Source: Pyxicephalus adspersus (taxonomy: Eukaryota; Chordata; Amphibia; Anura; Pyxicephalidae). From it: a stretch of DNA of 64,000 nucleotides. Shown here piece by piece: positions 13,433 through 25,611 of the stretch (position 1 is the stretch's first letter; each line of letters starts with the position of its first letter). The stretch covers positions 51,603,798 to 51,667,797 of the forward strand of contig NC_092868.1 of the NCBI RefSeq assembly GCF_032062135.1, in the 5' to 3' direction. The notes beneath the pieces are model-generated. The model did not search any database. It was given only the letters and a program-made list of their open reading frames with translations, and was not told the origin of the DNA. The translations under genes were made by a program, and so were the position numbers.

Positions 13433-14833
13433 GCATTTATTTTGTAAGCCGTGCTAGGTAAAATACTGGAATCAACATGATTGTTCCAGTTTGGGCCCAG
13501 ACATATAGAAATGTCAACCTAGGAGAGCAGTTTGGTTAAACTGTTGAGGCTTAAAATGCGGTCCTGTATATTGAGTATATACAAAAGAACTAAAGCCGGA
13601 GATTTATATTCAATATGTATAACGTATGTATAACGAATGGCAGTATTGTCCAACATCCATATACAAATCTTTCATAAACGACTATATCAATATTGTCTTG
13701 CAAAATTTAGGCCACCTCTGAACAATGAACTGAAGGGATCTTTTTTTTCATGAATTAATCAAACCAATGGAGATTTGTACATCATGCAGGGTGAGGGGGG
13801 TACAAAACACAGGGTACTCCCTGGATTTTAGGGTAGGCTGACATAGTTGGACTTATTGTCACCATATCCCAGAGAGCTGGCTGTTGATCTGCCTGCAGAT
13901 ATTGGCTTGTTATTGGAGAAACAGGCAGCACCTAGCAGCAAAAATATATTTTCACAGCCAAGCAAGGTGGGAATGGCCAAGCCAATGGCTCTGGATCTTC
14001 TGGGAAATGGTCCAAACAGAGATGTGTTGAGAGGCTGGACAGTTCCTACAAACTATTGATAATTTCTATGTGGACTTCAACACAAAGATCTTATCAACTT
14101 CAACTAAATAATAACGTGTTAAGTAATCCCACTATCAGATATATTTAATGTTGGGTGCATCCAGGATATGTAATGTGCAAATATAGCACTTCCAGTTTTT
14201 TAGTACCTCAGTGAGGTCACAGAACTTTCTCAGAGTCCCTGCATCTGCTTTTCTCTCCAGAACACCTTTCTTGTTCAAGCATCACCGAAGGTCATTTGTT
14301 TCGTGGACTGAGCTCAGAGATGCCACAGTCATAAATGCCTAACACAGATCACATTCTATGCACATTTCAGAAATGTGGTTACCTTTAACTTATTACAGAT
14401 GTTTAGTGATCATACCTTACTCACTCTCAATAGCATTCTATCTGCTTAGCATGAATAAAATTATCTCTCAATGAAATGAAACAAGGATTCAGATGAGATG
14501 CTATAAGCCACAAGAAACTCTCCTCATGCTGTTTGCATACATAAGCTTCTCCTTGGTTCACCTTTACTCCTTGTACCAGTCTGTTCCGATAGTTATATGC
14601 CAAGTGTCCCTATATCTGCAGGGTAATCCCTCTATTGTGAAAGTTATCTAAACCCTCTATGCCTCTACTAACTATTCTGCAAGAAAAAGGTGCAACCATG
14701 GTCACCAATGTCCCTGATGCTGCTACTTTTCATTACATCTGCACTAAACCACTTGAAGATGTATTGCTGTTGAAAGTCATTCTAGTTTTGGAATGCAGAT
14801 CTCACTTTTGCCATTTAATTTAATTACCATTCA

Positions 14834-15178
14834 TGGACAGCAAGGTGGCTCACAGGTTAGTACTCTGGCCTTTGCAGCGCTGGGTCCCAGGTTCGAATCT
14901 TGGCCAGGACATGGAGTTTGCAATTTCTCCCCGTGTTTGTGTAGGTTTCTTTGGGGTACTCCCACATCCCGAAAAAAAAGCACTAAGGTAATTGGCTTCC
15001 CCCCAAAATTTACCATAGACTGTATTAAAGACATATGACTGAGGTAGGGACAAAAGATTGTCAGCTCCTCTGAAGGACAGCTAGTGACATGACTATAGAC
15101 TTGGTACAGCGCAGCGTAATATGATGGCGTTATATAAATTCTGTGTAATAATAATAAGTAGATGAAAAGGATTTCTTG
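14834..15178 (+). mobile_element. tRNA-headed SINE bounded by an 11-bp inverted repeat
   Basis: Plus-strand head AAGGTGGCTCACAGGTTAGT (A box) and CAGGTTCGAATCTTGG (B box), then the TGGAGTTTGCAATTTCTCCC body. The tail ends GTACAGCGCAGCGTAATATG and TTATATAAATTCTGTGTAATAATAATAA. TGGACAGCAAG at the start recurs inverted as CTTGCTGTCCA about 340 bases later, which is unusual for a SINE. Confidence 0.8.
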
Positions 15179-15638
15179 CTGTCCACCCACTGACTGACTC
15201 TAAAAACCTCCACATGACCTCCAAGTGCCATGGCTTACTTACTTCTAGGATTTCCCAGGCACTGACTCAACTCATCAGTTCTTGTTTACAAAGTCTCGGA
15301 AAACTTCTAGACACTGATGAAGAAGAGAAAATAGCAGTGGAGAAAAAGGACATCATATATCATAGTATCCTACAGCAGTTGGATACTTTTATAAATTTTC
15401 CAGAAGAAAACATTTGATTGGTTGCTTTGCACAAACCTTTCAAAGTTTTGCTCCAGCTTCACTTTTAAAGAAAGCTTAAGGAAGAACTTTGGAACAAAAC
15501 TAGAACTCTTCCCCACAATAAAATAACACAAAACAAATACTGTGCATCCATTTTCAATATCTAGACCCCCGGTTGTACATGTCAATACATAAACAAAATG
15601 TTACAGAGGAGACCAAGTACATGTGAGAGGTGACTTAC

Positions 15639-15884
15639 AGTCCATGTGGCTGATTTTGCAGTGCTGGATTGCTGAAATGTGACCTCGAAGTTGTGTTGTC
15701 CTGGATAGTCTGTGTTGGAAGGGATGACCGGTGCAGGCGACATGGCATCGAAGGTTGAGCTGGGCTGTGAATAGGGAGAATGTGTGGGGACATTCGAGTT
15801 GTGCTCAGGGTTGTACGGACTGGTGGAAGCTGCTCGGCTACCAATGCTCTGATCCATGGTGTTGTTCAGCAGATTGAACTGAGA
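15639..15884 (-). CDS. tp73: tp73 exon 4 (linker and start of DNA-binding domain)
   Basis: Common exon of TA and deltaN forms: 246 bases, 82 codons, phase 0 at both ends, encoding TA residues 61-142. It starts [12 protein letters not shown] and ends TAKSATWT, the first strand of the p53-family DNA-binding domain. The acceptor is TTTGCAG (to 15885) and the donor is GTAAGT (15638-15633). p73-type signatures are [27 protein letters not shown] and FEVTFQQSS; p63 instead has a QNGSSSTSPYNTDH-type linker. Tyr98 in HSPY aligns with human Tyr99, the c-Abl target. The position of human Thr86 (a CDK site) is Asn here. The frame stays open for about 60 bases past the donor, into the intron. The rest of the DNA-binding, oligomerisation and SAM domains must lie in exons beyond the left edge. 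Confidence 0.97.
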
Positions 15885-18800
15885 CTGCAAACGGTGAAAA
15901 GGGGAGGAGAGAGAGGAGAAAAAAAAACACAGGTAAGAAAGACTGAAGCATCACACAGGTAAGACAGATTGAAGCATCAGATGCATTTTAGGATTCAAGG
16001 TGTCTAGTTACAGGAGCCTTAAAGGACTTGCTGGCTTTGGAGTCATTTGAAAAATTTCCTGAGGCTTTTTCCTTTTTGGTAACAGGTTAATACTTGTCAG
16101 GGAATAGAGTGACAGGTCTGTTGTGAGCCAGCTCCTCGCTGCTCAATAGAAAGAATGCTCTATAGATGAAAAGCCTGGGAAAAGCTTCAAAGATGTTCTA
16201 CGAATTCCTAACCAAATGCAGTTTATGTATTTTTAAATATAAAACAATAAGTGAATCCATGAATACAAAATGTTGTATGTACAGCCAAAACTTTTTTTTA
16301 GTTAGATAGAATGGGGGAATTTGACCCCTTGACAAGTTATTATTTGTTGTGTGTGTCCCTACTGGGGAAATTTATAATGTTTGCCCTGGTACTATTAGTG
16401 AGGAGACAGAAAATGATTAACGTTTAAAATGTTAAAGTTGTCATCAGAAGAGGAAGAAATGTTAAACTTCCAATTAGAGGTATTCGTGCTGGTCGTAACG
16501 GTCTACAGTGGAGTTCTCCTTTGGGTAAACTTGGGTTACCCAATGGGACACAGATGACAAAATGGTAACATGGTAACATGATCTGAATCCTTGAAATAGC
16601 CTTGGGTAACCCCTGGTAAAAAAACTATGTACATAATATTGTATGTTTGCATTCCCAAAAAGTTTTGAAGCATTTACAATAAAAGAATAAAGCAGAATAA
16701 AGCAAGTGAATATACTATAAGAGTATTTACCAATCCTAGCAGATCATAAAACCCCTCTGCTTTGAGCAACACAATTTTCAGTAATAATGAAGACATAAAA
16801 AATAATATTAATGATAGAATAGTGAATACAGTAGGATTGGGTTGTACTCCCTTATACTGATCATAATGGAGAAATGCCCCTTACATTTGTGGCCAGTGTG
16901 GGTCACCTGTAAGATGGTGATCACTGGAGAAGTGCTTTTATATGCAGGTGGGTAATGAAATAGTGTCCATTTTTATTTATGGTCAGTAGAGAAGACCCCC
17001 CCCTTACATTGGATGAGAATACAAATCAATCCATCATTGTTAATAGCATAAGAATCCCGTAGCAGCTTGTGGAGGAACTGTGAGAATTCACCATGTTAAA
17101 GGAAGTTGCACTATAGGATTTCTCAATTCTTCCCTGCAAACATAAAAGGTTATGTATGCAGGGGATAGGTGGAGGAGCTGGGGCAGCACTAAATAGACAC
17201 TATCAAAAGAGGAGAAGGCTATGATGTAGAGGCAGAGTATTTTACAAAGCAGATGAGGAATAGAGTAGTCATATGTTCTTCAAATGGCACAATGCAATCA
17301 AATACAAAAATAAAAGGAAAAAAATCAATACGTCGGTCATTTAAAATTTTTGATTGTTGCCTATTTTTTATTTTTAATTGCAATGTTTTATGCTATTGCT
17401 AGAATAGGGCCACAGTACAAATTTAAATAAAAGCCAATTACATCACCGGTAAAATTGCACACCCACAAGTTTATACACCTCCCGGACAAGGGGCTCAGAG
17501 TGATAAATGAGGGGTGGACACAGTTGACACTATAAGACAAAAAGCAAACTCCTCAGATGTGAAGTGAATCCAAGTGTGTTTTTATACAAATGATATGTTT
17601 CTTTGATTCATTGGTAGCACTTAAAGTGGACAGGCCAAGAGTAACAGCTAGGTTATGGGACCACACATCAACTTGATCGAGTTACATTTTGCAGATAACC
17701 TGTGCCCTGACCATTGTAGATGCAGACAATGACAAGGGATTAGGGATCAGTGTATTTTTGTAGAAATGCCCAGAGGGAAGTAGACACAGGATAGAAAACA
17801 AGGGGTAGACAGAACCAATGATAAGAGCTGGCTTTACATATTGCAGATGATTCCACAAAAGTCAAATGAAACATTTTACTGGAATAATAAATGAAAGGTA
17901 AGTATTTCTGTAGCTTTTTATTATGATTTCTCAAGATTTGGCAGGGTAATCTCTCCTGAATTAATAAATGATTATTTATGCGCAGGAAGATTTTATTTAA
18001 ATTTAGTCCCAAAGCATTTACCTGCTTTTGCTGTTTTTGTGTTGCTGTCCTGGTCACCTATATGAACATTTGCCCTTATGACAATTGTCAGCAAGACTTA
18101 AAGAGATGAAAACTTGAAATGTTTGAAATGGTCACCAGAAAAGCAACAAAGGGTAATCTTATGGTAACACCTGCCTAAGGCCAAGTTCACATGGGAGTTT
18201 GTCCGAGGTGCCTTTTGTTAACCACTAGGTGTTAGCATTTTTTTTACAAGCATTCAATAGAAAAGTCAGAAGTTTATGGAAAAGGTTTGAGCAGAAGACA
18301 GCCCTAAGATGCTGCCCTGAAACCTCTCAAAAACTGTACTGCAACCAAACACTTGTGGTAGGGATTTCAACCACTCCAATAAATTTCAATGATAATCAGG
18401 GATTTGGGGGGAAATGCAGACTATCAGGAAGTTGTAGAAAAACATACCCAGTAGAAGACAAAAAAGGGTGTTATAACTATTACCTAGTCTATTTAAAACT
18501 ATTCAAAAGGGCAATCCTTCCCCAATATCTAAATAAATGGTTCTTCTAAAAACAAAAATAAAAAATTAAAGCTTAACTCCAGGCACAAAAACATTTGTTT
18601 AAATATAATCTTCAATATTCACAAAGGATAGATTTACTCTGTGTGCACCAAATGCTTTTACAAATCCAGATGTTATCTTGTATAGAAAATAGAACTATGG
18701 TGAGTGTGGAATGTGAGGGAAGGGCAGTAGGTGGTTCACACAAGAGGGGGCAGATACATGACCAGTCATTCTGCACAACAAATGACCGGTCTGTAAGCTC

Positions 18801-19397
18801 TTGTGCGGCGGCAAAATGCAGCAGATAGTTCATGCTGGATTACTGCTCAGATCTAAGAGAAGAACACAAAGAACACCAAGGATTAGGAAGACATACTCAT
18901 GCTTTTTTAAATGTAGACAATATTTGTTCAGCCTGGATTTCAGTGTTGTTATAAAAATGTATCATATGTATTCCTGTTACAGCAGGGTCACCCAGCTACC
19001 TTGTCCCCATTTAGCACTGTACCAAATCCACTTGCTGACTCTTTTATTGTCTTGATGAATATTTCCTTACCTTGTTAATGTATGTTTGAAAAAAAAAACA
19101 GCACATAATGCTATAAATCCTTTAATGCAGAAAGAGATGATAGCAAGGCTTTAGCTGACTGACACGGAACACTAAAATGCCACAGAAATTTCTTTCATGT
19201 CTTACAACTGATCTCTCACTTAGAAAGTAGCATTGGCTCGTTAACTGCGAGTTATTGCTCTGTTCTCCAGTTCACAGAAATTCAGTGAAAGTGGAAATAT
19301 TAGATGCCATCACTATTGCTCTGCCATGCACCATTTCACCTTCCACATAATGACCCCAGGTTGGTTTTCAGTGTTATTTTCCTACTACTACTAATAA

Positions 19398-19401
<4 letters not shown>

Positions 19402-19447
<46 letters not shown>

Positions 19448-19448
19448 T
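19402..19448. repeat. (TA)n microsatellite
   Basis: An uninterrupted AT dinucleotide run of over 40 bases. Confidence 0.9.
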
Positions 19449-19677
19449 TCTCAAAGCATTTTTGGGGGCTGATCTGCAACATTTTACCCTCATTTGTAAA
19501 CTTTCACCTTTATTATTCAAAAGTAGGGTTATATCATTGATGGTTTCAAATAACTACGAAGAGATTGGATTTCTAGTACCTTCATGAAACTTGTCAGAGA
19601 AATACAATTACTTTCCATAAAACTGTCATCATTTTTTTGAGGTTGTTGATTTATAACCTAGTTCCATCTATTGGATT

Positions 19678-19802
19678 TAGATTGTAAGCTCCTCTGAGCA
19701 GCGTCCTCTCCTGTTTCTGTGTCATTGTTGGTTTTGTCTGTTACTTGAAAGCCCTATTTAATGTACAGCGCTGCTTAATATGTTGGCGCTATTTAAATAC
19801 TG
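19678..19802 (+). repeat. SINE-tail-type repeat
   Basis: ATTGTAAGCTCCTCTGAGCA ... TGTACAGCGCTGCTTAATAT GTTGGCGCTATTTAAATACT. It has the same 3' tail as the tRNA-headed SINEs but a different upstream part and no A/B boxes. Confidence 0.65.
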
Positions 19803-20017
19803 TTACTATATGAATCTTATCTGTATGGCTAGCATATATTCATGCATGCCTTGTTTATGTGCAGTATATCTGCAGTTTTCACTAGCACCACACCTAATGC
19901 ATTGCAGTTTTGCTAACTACAGCTCTATAGGTCCGTGTCCACAGGTGAAGTTTCTAAATTTTGCTACAGGACCACGGTTTATATTGGGTCAAACCGTATT
20001 ACAATTTTTATTATTAT

Positions 20018-20150
20018 TATTAATATTAATAAACAAGATTTATATAGCGCCAACATATTACACAGCGCTGTACAATAAATAGGGGTTGCAGATACAGACA
20101 GTGACACAGGAGGAGGGGACCCCGCCCTGAAGAGTTACAATCTTTCAGAG
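20018..20150 (-). repeat. SINE-tail-type repeat
   Basis: The reverse orientation of the 19.7-kb repeat: ATAGCGCCAACATATTACAC, AGCGCTGTACAATAAATAGG, and the CACAGGAGGAGGGGACCCC block, ending AGAGTTACAATCT. Confidence 0.65.
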
Positions 20151-21542
20151 GCCTAACATTGGAGATTTAAAAAAGCACTAGCAACAAAGTATACATTTCT
20201 GGTATACAGTGATAGCATTTTGTTAAATGGTGAAAACATTCCTCTATTATGAATTTTAAAATATTGGTAAATGGAAAGGAGATATATTTAAATAGTGAAA
20301 CTGGTTCACCTACAGTATACTGAAAATTGGTGCTCACTCTTGTGTAGTATATTCATCCTAAAATACTTTTATTGCCTTATTTAATGTACAGTACTCTGTT
20401 ATATGTTGGCATATAACATATGTATCATAAAAATCCTGTTTATCAATAATATTATCATTATTAATATTATTAATAGTAATTATAAATCCTTTGCTTTATA
20501 AAACGTCATACAAAAAAGTTTGCCCTATGAATTGCCTCGTCTGCACATAACAGCTTATACTCATTTAAACTCTCAACTTTTTACCTTCCAGTGAATGTAA
20601 TTCACATGGTGTGTTTGTTGTGGAGCTGTCAGAGAGTGTTTGTTTAGCTTCAGACTCAAAAAGGCGGCTAATAATATAGTTCTATTGTGTGCTGTGGCTT
20701 GGGTAGCTCTTATCCCCAAAAAATGTGGCTTTGCAAGCTGGACAGACGGTAAACACTTGCACATTTAAGGTTTATATTAGTTCACGTGAAAGTAGTTTAC
20801 TTAATAAAGAAGTTCATATATCTGGAGGTGACCATTGTCATCGGGTGGCCACAGGCTTAGGAGTACAAACTCTGCTTTAAAACAGATTTGATGAATGTTA
20901 TGAATGAGTTAGAGCACTTTGTAAACATCGCCATGAAATCCAGATTGGTAAGTGCACTGAGTTGGGTGACCACTGCAATGAAATGAATGTGTTACACTCA
21001 TTGTTTGTTGCATGAGTAAAGCCCTCTTTTTTTTATATTTCTTGTGTTATATTACTAGCAACAGAACCCTTTAACCTGTACAAACTTCATCAATTAACTT
21101 TCCTTGATGAATGATAGGAAGGAGTTGTAGTAAACCCTGATAATGGGAGTGTCAGAGCCTCTAAAACATGTCGTTGTTTTATGTTATTTATAAGTGGGCT
21201 GTAGATCTTCTTGGACTATGAGCACAGTATGGTGCTGGTATTATATTTTCAACTTCTAGGTTTTTACTTTTGTTATGTGACTCAATGACAAAGCTTATTC
21301 TCTCACCACCTGTCCCTCAGCTGCCTGTACAAAAAGGGGAAGTTGGAGTCATTGTCACCGGGACAGAAAGATCTAGAACAAAACGACATGATGAAAGCTG
21401 TAAAAAATCTTCCTTTAAATATTAAAACATGTTGTTAGGTTTGTGTTATGTTGGAGCAATTTACCATTTCTTGCAGTCCTCATGGGCTGACAGTCAATTT
21501 CAGTGAGACATCTGCTATCTCCTATCACTGAAAATATAATTT

Positions 21543-21870
21543 TAAAGTAAAACTAAAGTTCCACAGATTAAAGGATCAGGAAGGTGGTTATTGCAGAAAG
21601 GGACAGGAGACGCACATGCTTAAGCTCATATGCGTAGCTCAGCTGACCTGCTCAGAAAAAAGCGGAGCTGAAACTCAGCAATTCCTGCTTCCCTTGCACA
21701 TGTCAGGAATGAATGTAATCCTTGCAGGCGTTATGTCATCCCAGCATGGCCAATCAAGATGACCAAAGATTGTAAGGAGGAAAAAGAAAAGAAGGAAGAT
21801 GTCAGCACCCTGTGATGGAATGGGGATGGGAGAGTACTTTGGGTTTAGTTCTGTTTTAAGGTTACTGGAA
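21543..21870. repeat. AAAGTGGAACTAAA-type interspersed repeat
   Basis: The left end TTAAAGTAAAACTAAAGTTC and right end GGTTTAGTTCTGTTTTAAGG are inverted relatives. The interior has TTATTGCAGAAAGGGACAGG and a GGCCAATCAAGATGACCAAAG-type block (cited by its first bases). A related copy is at 54953-55320. Confidence 0.5.
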
Positions 21871-22497
21871 AAGCCTCTTCTGTGCCCTCACCGAGGTCAC
21901 CGAGGTTTGATGTTTCCTAACCCTAAAGCTAAGCTCCACCTGCTGTCATTTTCTTGCCCAAGGTGTAAGAAAATCCTGGACACTGAGGCAACCTCATTGG
22001 ACAGAAGTTAGCAGAAATCAGCTTTAAAGTCAGGAAAAGTCTGTCCCCAATAACAATGTAAAATTAAATCAGACGGGCACAGCCGAGGCTAAAAGTAATA
22101 CAAAGACTGTTCTGGTGCCTGTGCTTTGGCTGGACATTTACAAGTTCTAAATAATCTAAAAAGCACAGGTTCACTTTTCCAGATTTTTCACTTCAAGGGA
22201 TGATCACAATGCATAACTATATTTTATTTTCAATTAAAAATACATTTTGAGACCATTAAAAATGATTTCAATGATTTCTTAAATAAGAATTGTTTTATAA
22301 CAAACACTTGTTCTGTTACATCACTCTTCCTGCTGTTGCTGCAACCACCTTACACCTGCTATCAAATTTTTTTTTTCTATCATTGTAAGACTTCACGGGT
22401 ATCTCTTGGGGCATTTGCTGTTTTTAGAACATATGCTCATAGTCAGTCGAGGCAAAGAATAAACTTGCATTAAGTCTCACTTCACATGTATGGATAA

Positions 22498-22809
22498 GGC
22501 TGCATACACACGTGCAATAATTGTTGTTGAAAATTATCTTTCACAATCCTTTCCAACGATTTAGGACTGCACGATGCATGAACGAGTGCTGTACATACAG
22601 CATCGTTCTGCTCTACGGAGAGGGGAGGGGGACAAACGATGGAGCGGCACCATGCTGCGCGCTCTCCCCCTTCACTTCCTTTACAATCGTTCGTCGTCCA
22701 TCGTCCGTGGACCTGCCAGGACGGTCGTTCAGACGACAAGCTCTGTACACACGCCAGATTCTTGTATGATATCGGCCCTGAGCCGATTATCGGACGTGTG
22801 TACGTAGCC
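22498..22809. mobile_element. Harbinger-like MITE, short subfamily
   Basis: 312 bp, with ends GGCTGCATACACACGTGCAA and ACGTGTGTACGTAGCC, flanked by TAA (22495-22497 and 22810-22812). The interior has CACGATGCATGAACG, GAGAGGGGAGGGGG and CTGCGCGCTCTCCCCCTTCA. Confidence 0.8.
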
Positions 22810-23586
22810 TAAGCCAACACGTACACATTACTATATCACAATATTATTTTGAATAATAAAAAGAAAAAAAAACATACAAATGACAAATGTTCCGCACTTT
22901 ATTGTTTGTGGTTTCCCGCTATGACAAACTGCAGTATACACAGGTCTGCATGTATGTAAGTAAGACAAACTAGTCAATTTCCCAGGGGCCCAAATGACAT
23001 ATTGCCAGCATGTACAGGGAGAAGAAATGCTGCGCATTGGAGGCCCAACTTTATATTTGTCCAGAGCCCTATTATGTCTAAATCTGTCCTCAAGTATGTG
23101 CCAGTAATGCTATTCTGCTCATCCACAGTTCAATGTCTGTTGAATGTTTGCACAGCACAGGTGCTGGAGGGCAGTCAGCTTCCTGGGGCATTCCACAGAC
23201 TTTTTGTTGACAACTTATAAGCATTATTATAACAGCATTATTTAGACAGTTAGAAGACTGGTCAATATTTATCTCCACATGATTTAAGTGGCTATCTTCT
23301 TTACTATGTGCATTCATACATTTAGGCAGGAAATATTTAATGTCAACTACTAATACAAAAAGTGGAGACAAGCAAATGTGTGATAATGAGGTCCCATGCT
23401 CCCTGAACCACTCTCACTATTTGAGCCTGATGAATTTTGGCGCTAACATCTACATTGATGATAAAACCTAATTTATCAGTATCTTCGGGTAGTCAGCTGA
23501 CCTTATTTTTGGGTGAATAACATTGCTGATCCAAAACCTGACCAACTGAAGCAACCCCAGCTCCCAACATGACCCACCCAGGCTTA

Positions 23587-24016
23587 GGCTAGGTACACAC
23601 GTGCAACAATTATCATTTGAAAATGAACAATCAACGAATATTCACAATTATTTTGAACGATTGTATTGTGCACAATTTTGTACATGCTGTAACGATACTA
23701 TCATTCAAATATAACTCACCAATAATGTACACATTAGATACAATCTTTTGAGAACAATCATTCGAATGAGGCAGGAAGTGACATGTACAGGAGAAAGTGT
23801 ATCAAAGGACAAATCACGACCAATAAACGACCTTACACACAATCGAATATGAACGATCGTCGCCCAATCAGATCAGCTGGGGCGGTCGTTCGTTTCCAGC
23901 GAGATCCCTCATTTGTTAGCGTCGTTGTGCACTTTTTTTGTTAACAATTATCGAACGATCGAATCGTCGTGGATTGTTTGTTTCCAACGACAATTATTGC
24001 ACGTGTGTACGCAGCC
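23587..24016. mobile_element. Harbinger-like MITE, long subfamily
   Basis: 430 bp, with ends GGCTAGGTACACACGTGCAA and TTGCACGTGTGTACGCAGCC, flanked by TTA at 23584-23586 and 24017-24019. Same interior type as the copy at 7.8 kb, with more AT decay. Confidence 0.75.
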
Positions 24017-25029
24017 TTAGGGACTTTTCTTTGGCCATGCAAGAGATATAGGTTTTCTAATTAAAACCCTAGCATATAAACTCATGACTTTTAACCCCAA
24101 TCAAATACAGACATAAAATCCAAAATCAAAGTGCCCCCGCTTCTGGATTTTATGTACCATAAATTCCTTTTGTGGTGCACAAAAAAAAAAATATTAAACT
24201 TTCTATGTGCCATCAGATAACGTGTGCGGAATTCGTCATTATGCCAAGTATGACTAGGAGAGTGGATTTCCTGTCTTATCTTGATAGAACACTCTGTGGA
24301 GACCTGTGTAAGCCACCCCATATTTGCTTTCTAATTATCCTTTAATTGACCTGGGTGGGATAAGTGTCTCCAGCCTACAGGCTATTTATCAGTAAAAGTC
24401 ATTGTAGGCATTATCACTATCTGTATGTGTCAACACCATAGAAGAGGTTAACCTATCTCTCATGTCTCTGCAGGTTGCAAATTGTAAGAAAGATCACTTC
24501 CATCTGTAATCTTGAATCTAAAGGTGCCAACAGACATTGGCTCACGCTCAAAGGATGCAGCCAACATGGTTGGATCAGAAAGTGACTGCAGCCATAATTC
24601 TACCCAAAGTTCTGCCCTATGTTTATTGATCGACAAAGGCTAAAAGGCTAATAGTCAGGGCCAGGTTTGATCTCTGGAGCCTACAGGCACACATTTTTAT
24701 AGATTCCCTAAGTTAAGGCATTTTCTGGTAAGGTCACCCCATACACAAAACATTTAAATGCGTTCCCTGACCTTTACTAAGATTATGATTTGTAATTATG
24801 ATTTGATCATAAACTTATACCAAGAAAAGGCTAATTGTTGCTGTCTGAGGTCACATGGCTACTGAGCCTAAAACATTGGCTCCTGCATGCCACAGATGAG
24901 CAGATTTGGTAGGGTTGGGGGTTCACAACAGAATTCCGTCTATCAATTTTCCTGACAGAAGCCACAAATCTACCATATACACATTCCTCTAAATAAAGAT
25001 GACAAGTCTAGAACGGTCATTGGGGTTTT

Positions 25030-25611
25030 TCAAAAAGTTGGAACCCCACTTCTGGGGTTACCGTCAGGATGTAACTCTATAGCAGTATTTGTGCCTCTCA
25101 CAGTTAAAGTGAGACCATGATCTGTAAAGCTGCGTACACACTGCCAATTTTTGTCGTTGGAAAGGATCTTTCACGATCCTTTCCAACGACAAAGGAGTGC
25201 ACGATGCATGAACGGTGCTGTACATACAGCACCGTTCATGCTCTATGGAGAGGGGAGGGGGAGAGCGACGGAGCGGCACCCTACTGCGCGCTCTCCCCTT
25301 CACTTTCATTACGATCGGCTGTCGTCCATCGTCCGTGGATCCGGCAGGTCGGTCGTCTGGACGATGGACGACACCGACTGTACACACGGCAGATTTTCGC
25401 CCGATAATTGGCCGATGCCGATTATCGGGCGATAAAAATCTGATGTGTGTACATAGCTTAAGGGTGACATTCTTCTCAATGGCCAGCAATGTAAGAGACA
25501 TTCTTCCCACTGATCATACCCAAACTTTGAGCTGTGAATATAGTAATTATAGTCAGGGGTTCCCAAAGATCTTTTTCAGGGCTTCCCCTTTGTTAAAAAA
25601 GGTCTAGAAAC
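25030..25611. repeat. GGTTCC-type repeat, copy 2, split by a MITE
   Basis: The right part (AGGGTGACATTCTTCTCAAT, GGCCAGCAATGTAAGAGACA, GGTTCCCAAAGATCTTTTTC) matches the 31.1-kb copy. The left part is degraded. The MITE at 25128-25458 separates them at TAA. Confidence 0.65.
25128..25458. mobile_element. Harbinger-like MITE, short subfamily, nested
   Basis: 331 bp, with ends AGCTGCGTACACAC and GTGTGTACATAGCT, flanked by TAA (25125-25127 and 25459-25461). It is inserted in another repeat whose empty counterpart, CTGTAAGGGTGATAG, is at 31162-31176, so the target site and duplication can be read directly. Confidence 0.85.

Larger units (their letters stand above)
1..15638 (-). other. tp73: tp73 intron 4 (5' part; exon 5 not in window)
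   Basis: Non-coding DNA after the exon 4 donor. I looked for the conserved exon 5 peptide (LYCQIAKTCPIQIKV region) on the minus strand and did not find it, so the intron exceeds 15.6 kb. Contents: a 30-bp minisatellite at the edge, a pyrimidine-rich stretch (about 1890-2130, plus strand), two palindromic foldback repeats, Tc1-derived pieces, two SINEs, one Harbinger-like MITE and three copies of a CCACCC-rich repeat. The stretches 4100-6300, 8700-10190, 10320-11600 and 11700-13280 hold nothing I can name. Confidence 0.8.

Noticed and set aside
14834..14900. A possible tRNA gene, from A-box- and B-box-like sequences.
   Set aside because: No cloverleaf closes, and the same head recurs with a SINE body and tail at three other places.
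1..15638. Possible tp73 exon 5 (start of the core DNA-binding domain).
   Set aside because: No minus-strand segment resembling LYCQIAKTCP or MPVYKKAEHV was found by eye. The intron probably continues off the edge.
15582..15890. A single 102-residue protein from TTG at 15890 through 15582.
   Set aside because: It crosses the exon 4 acceptor and donor. The true coding part is 15639-15884, and the ends are intron.
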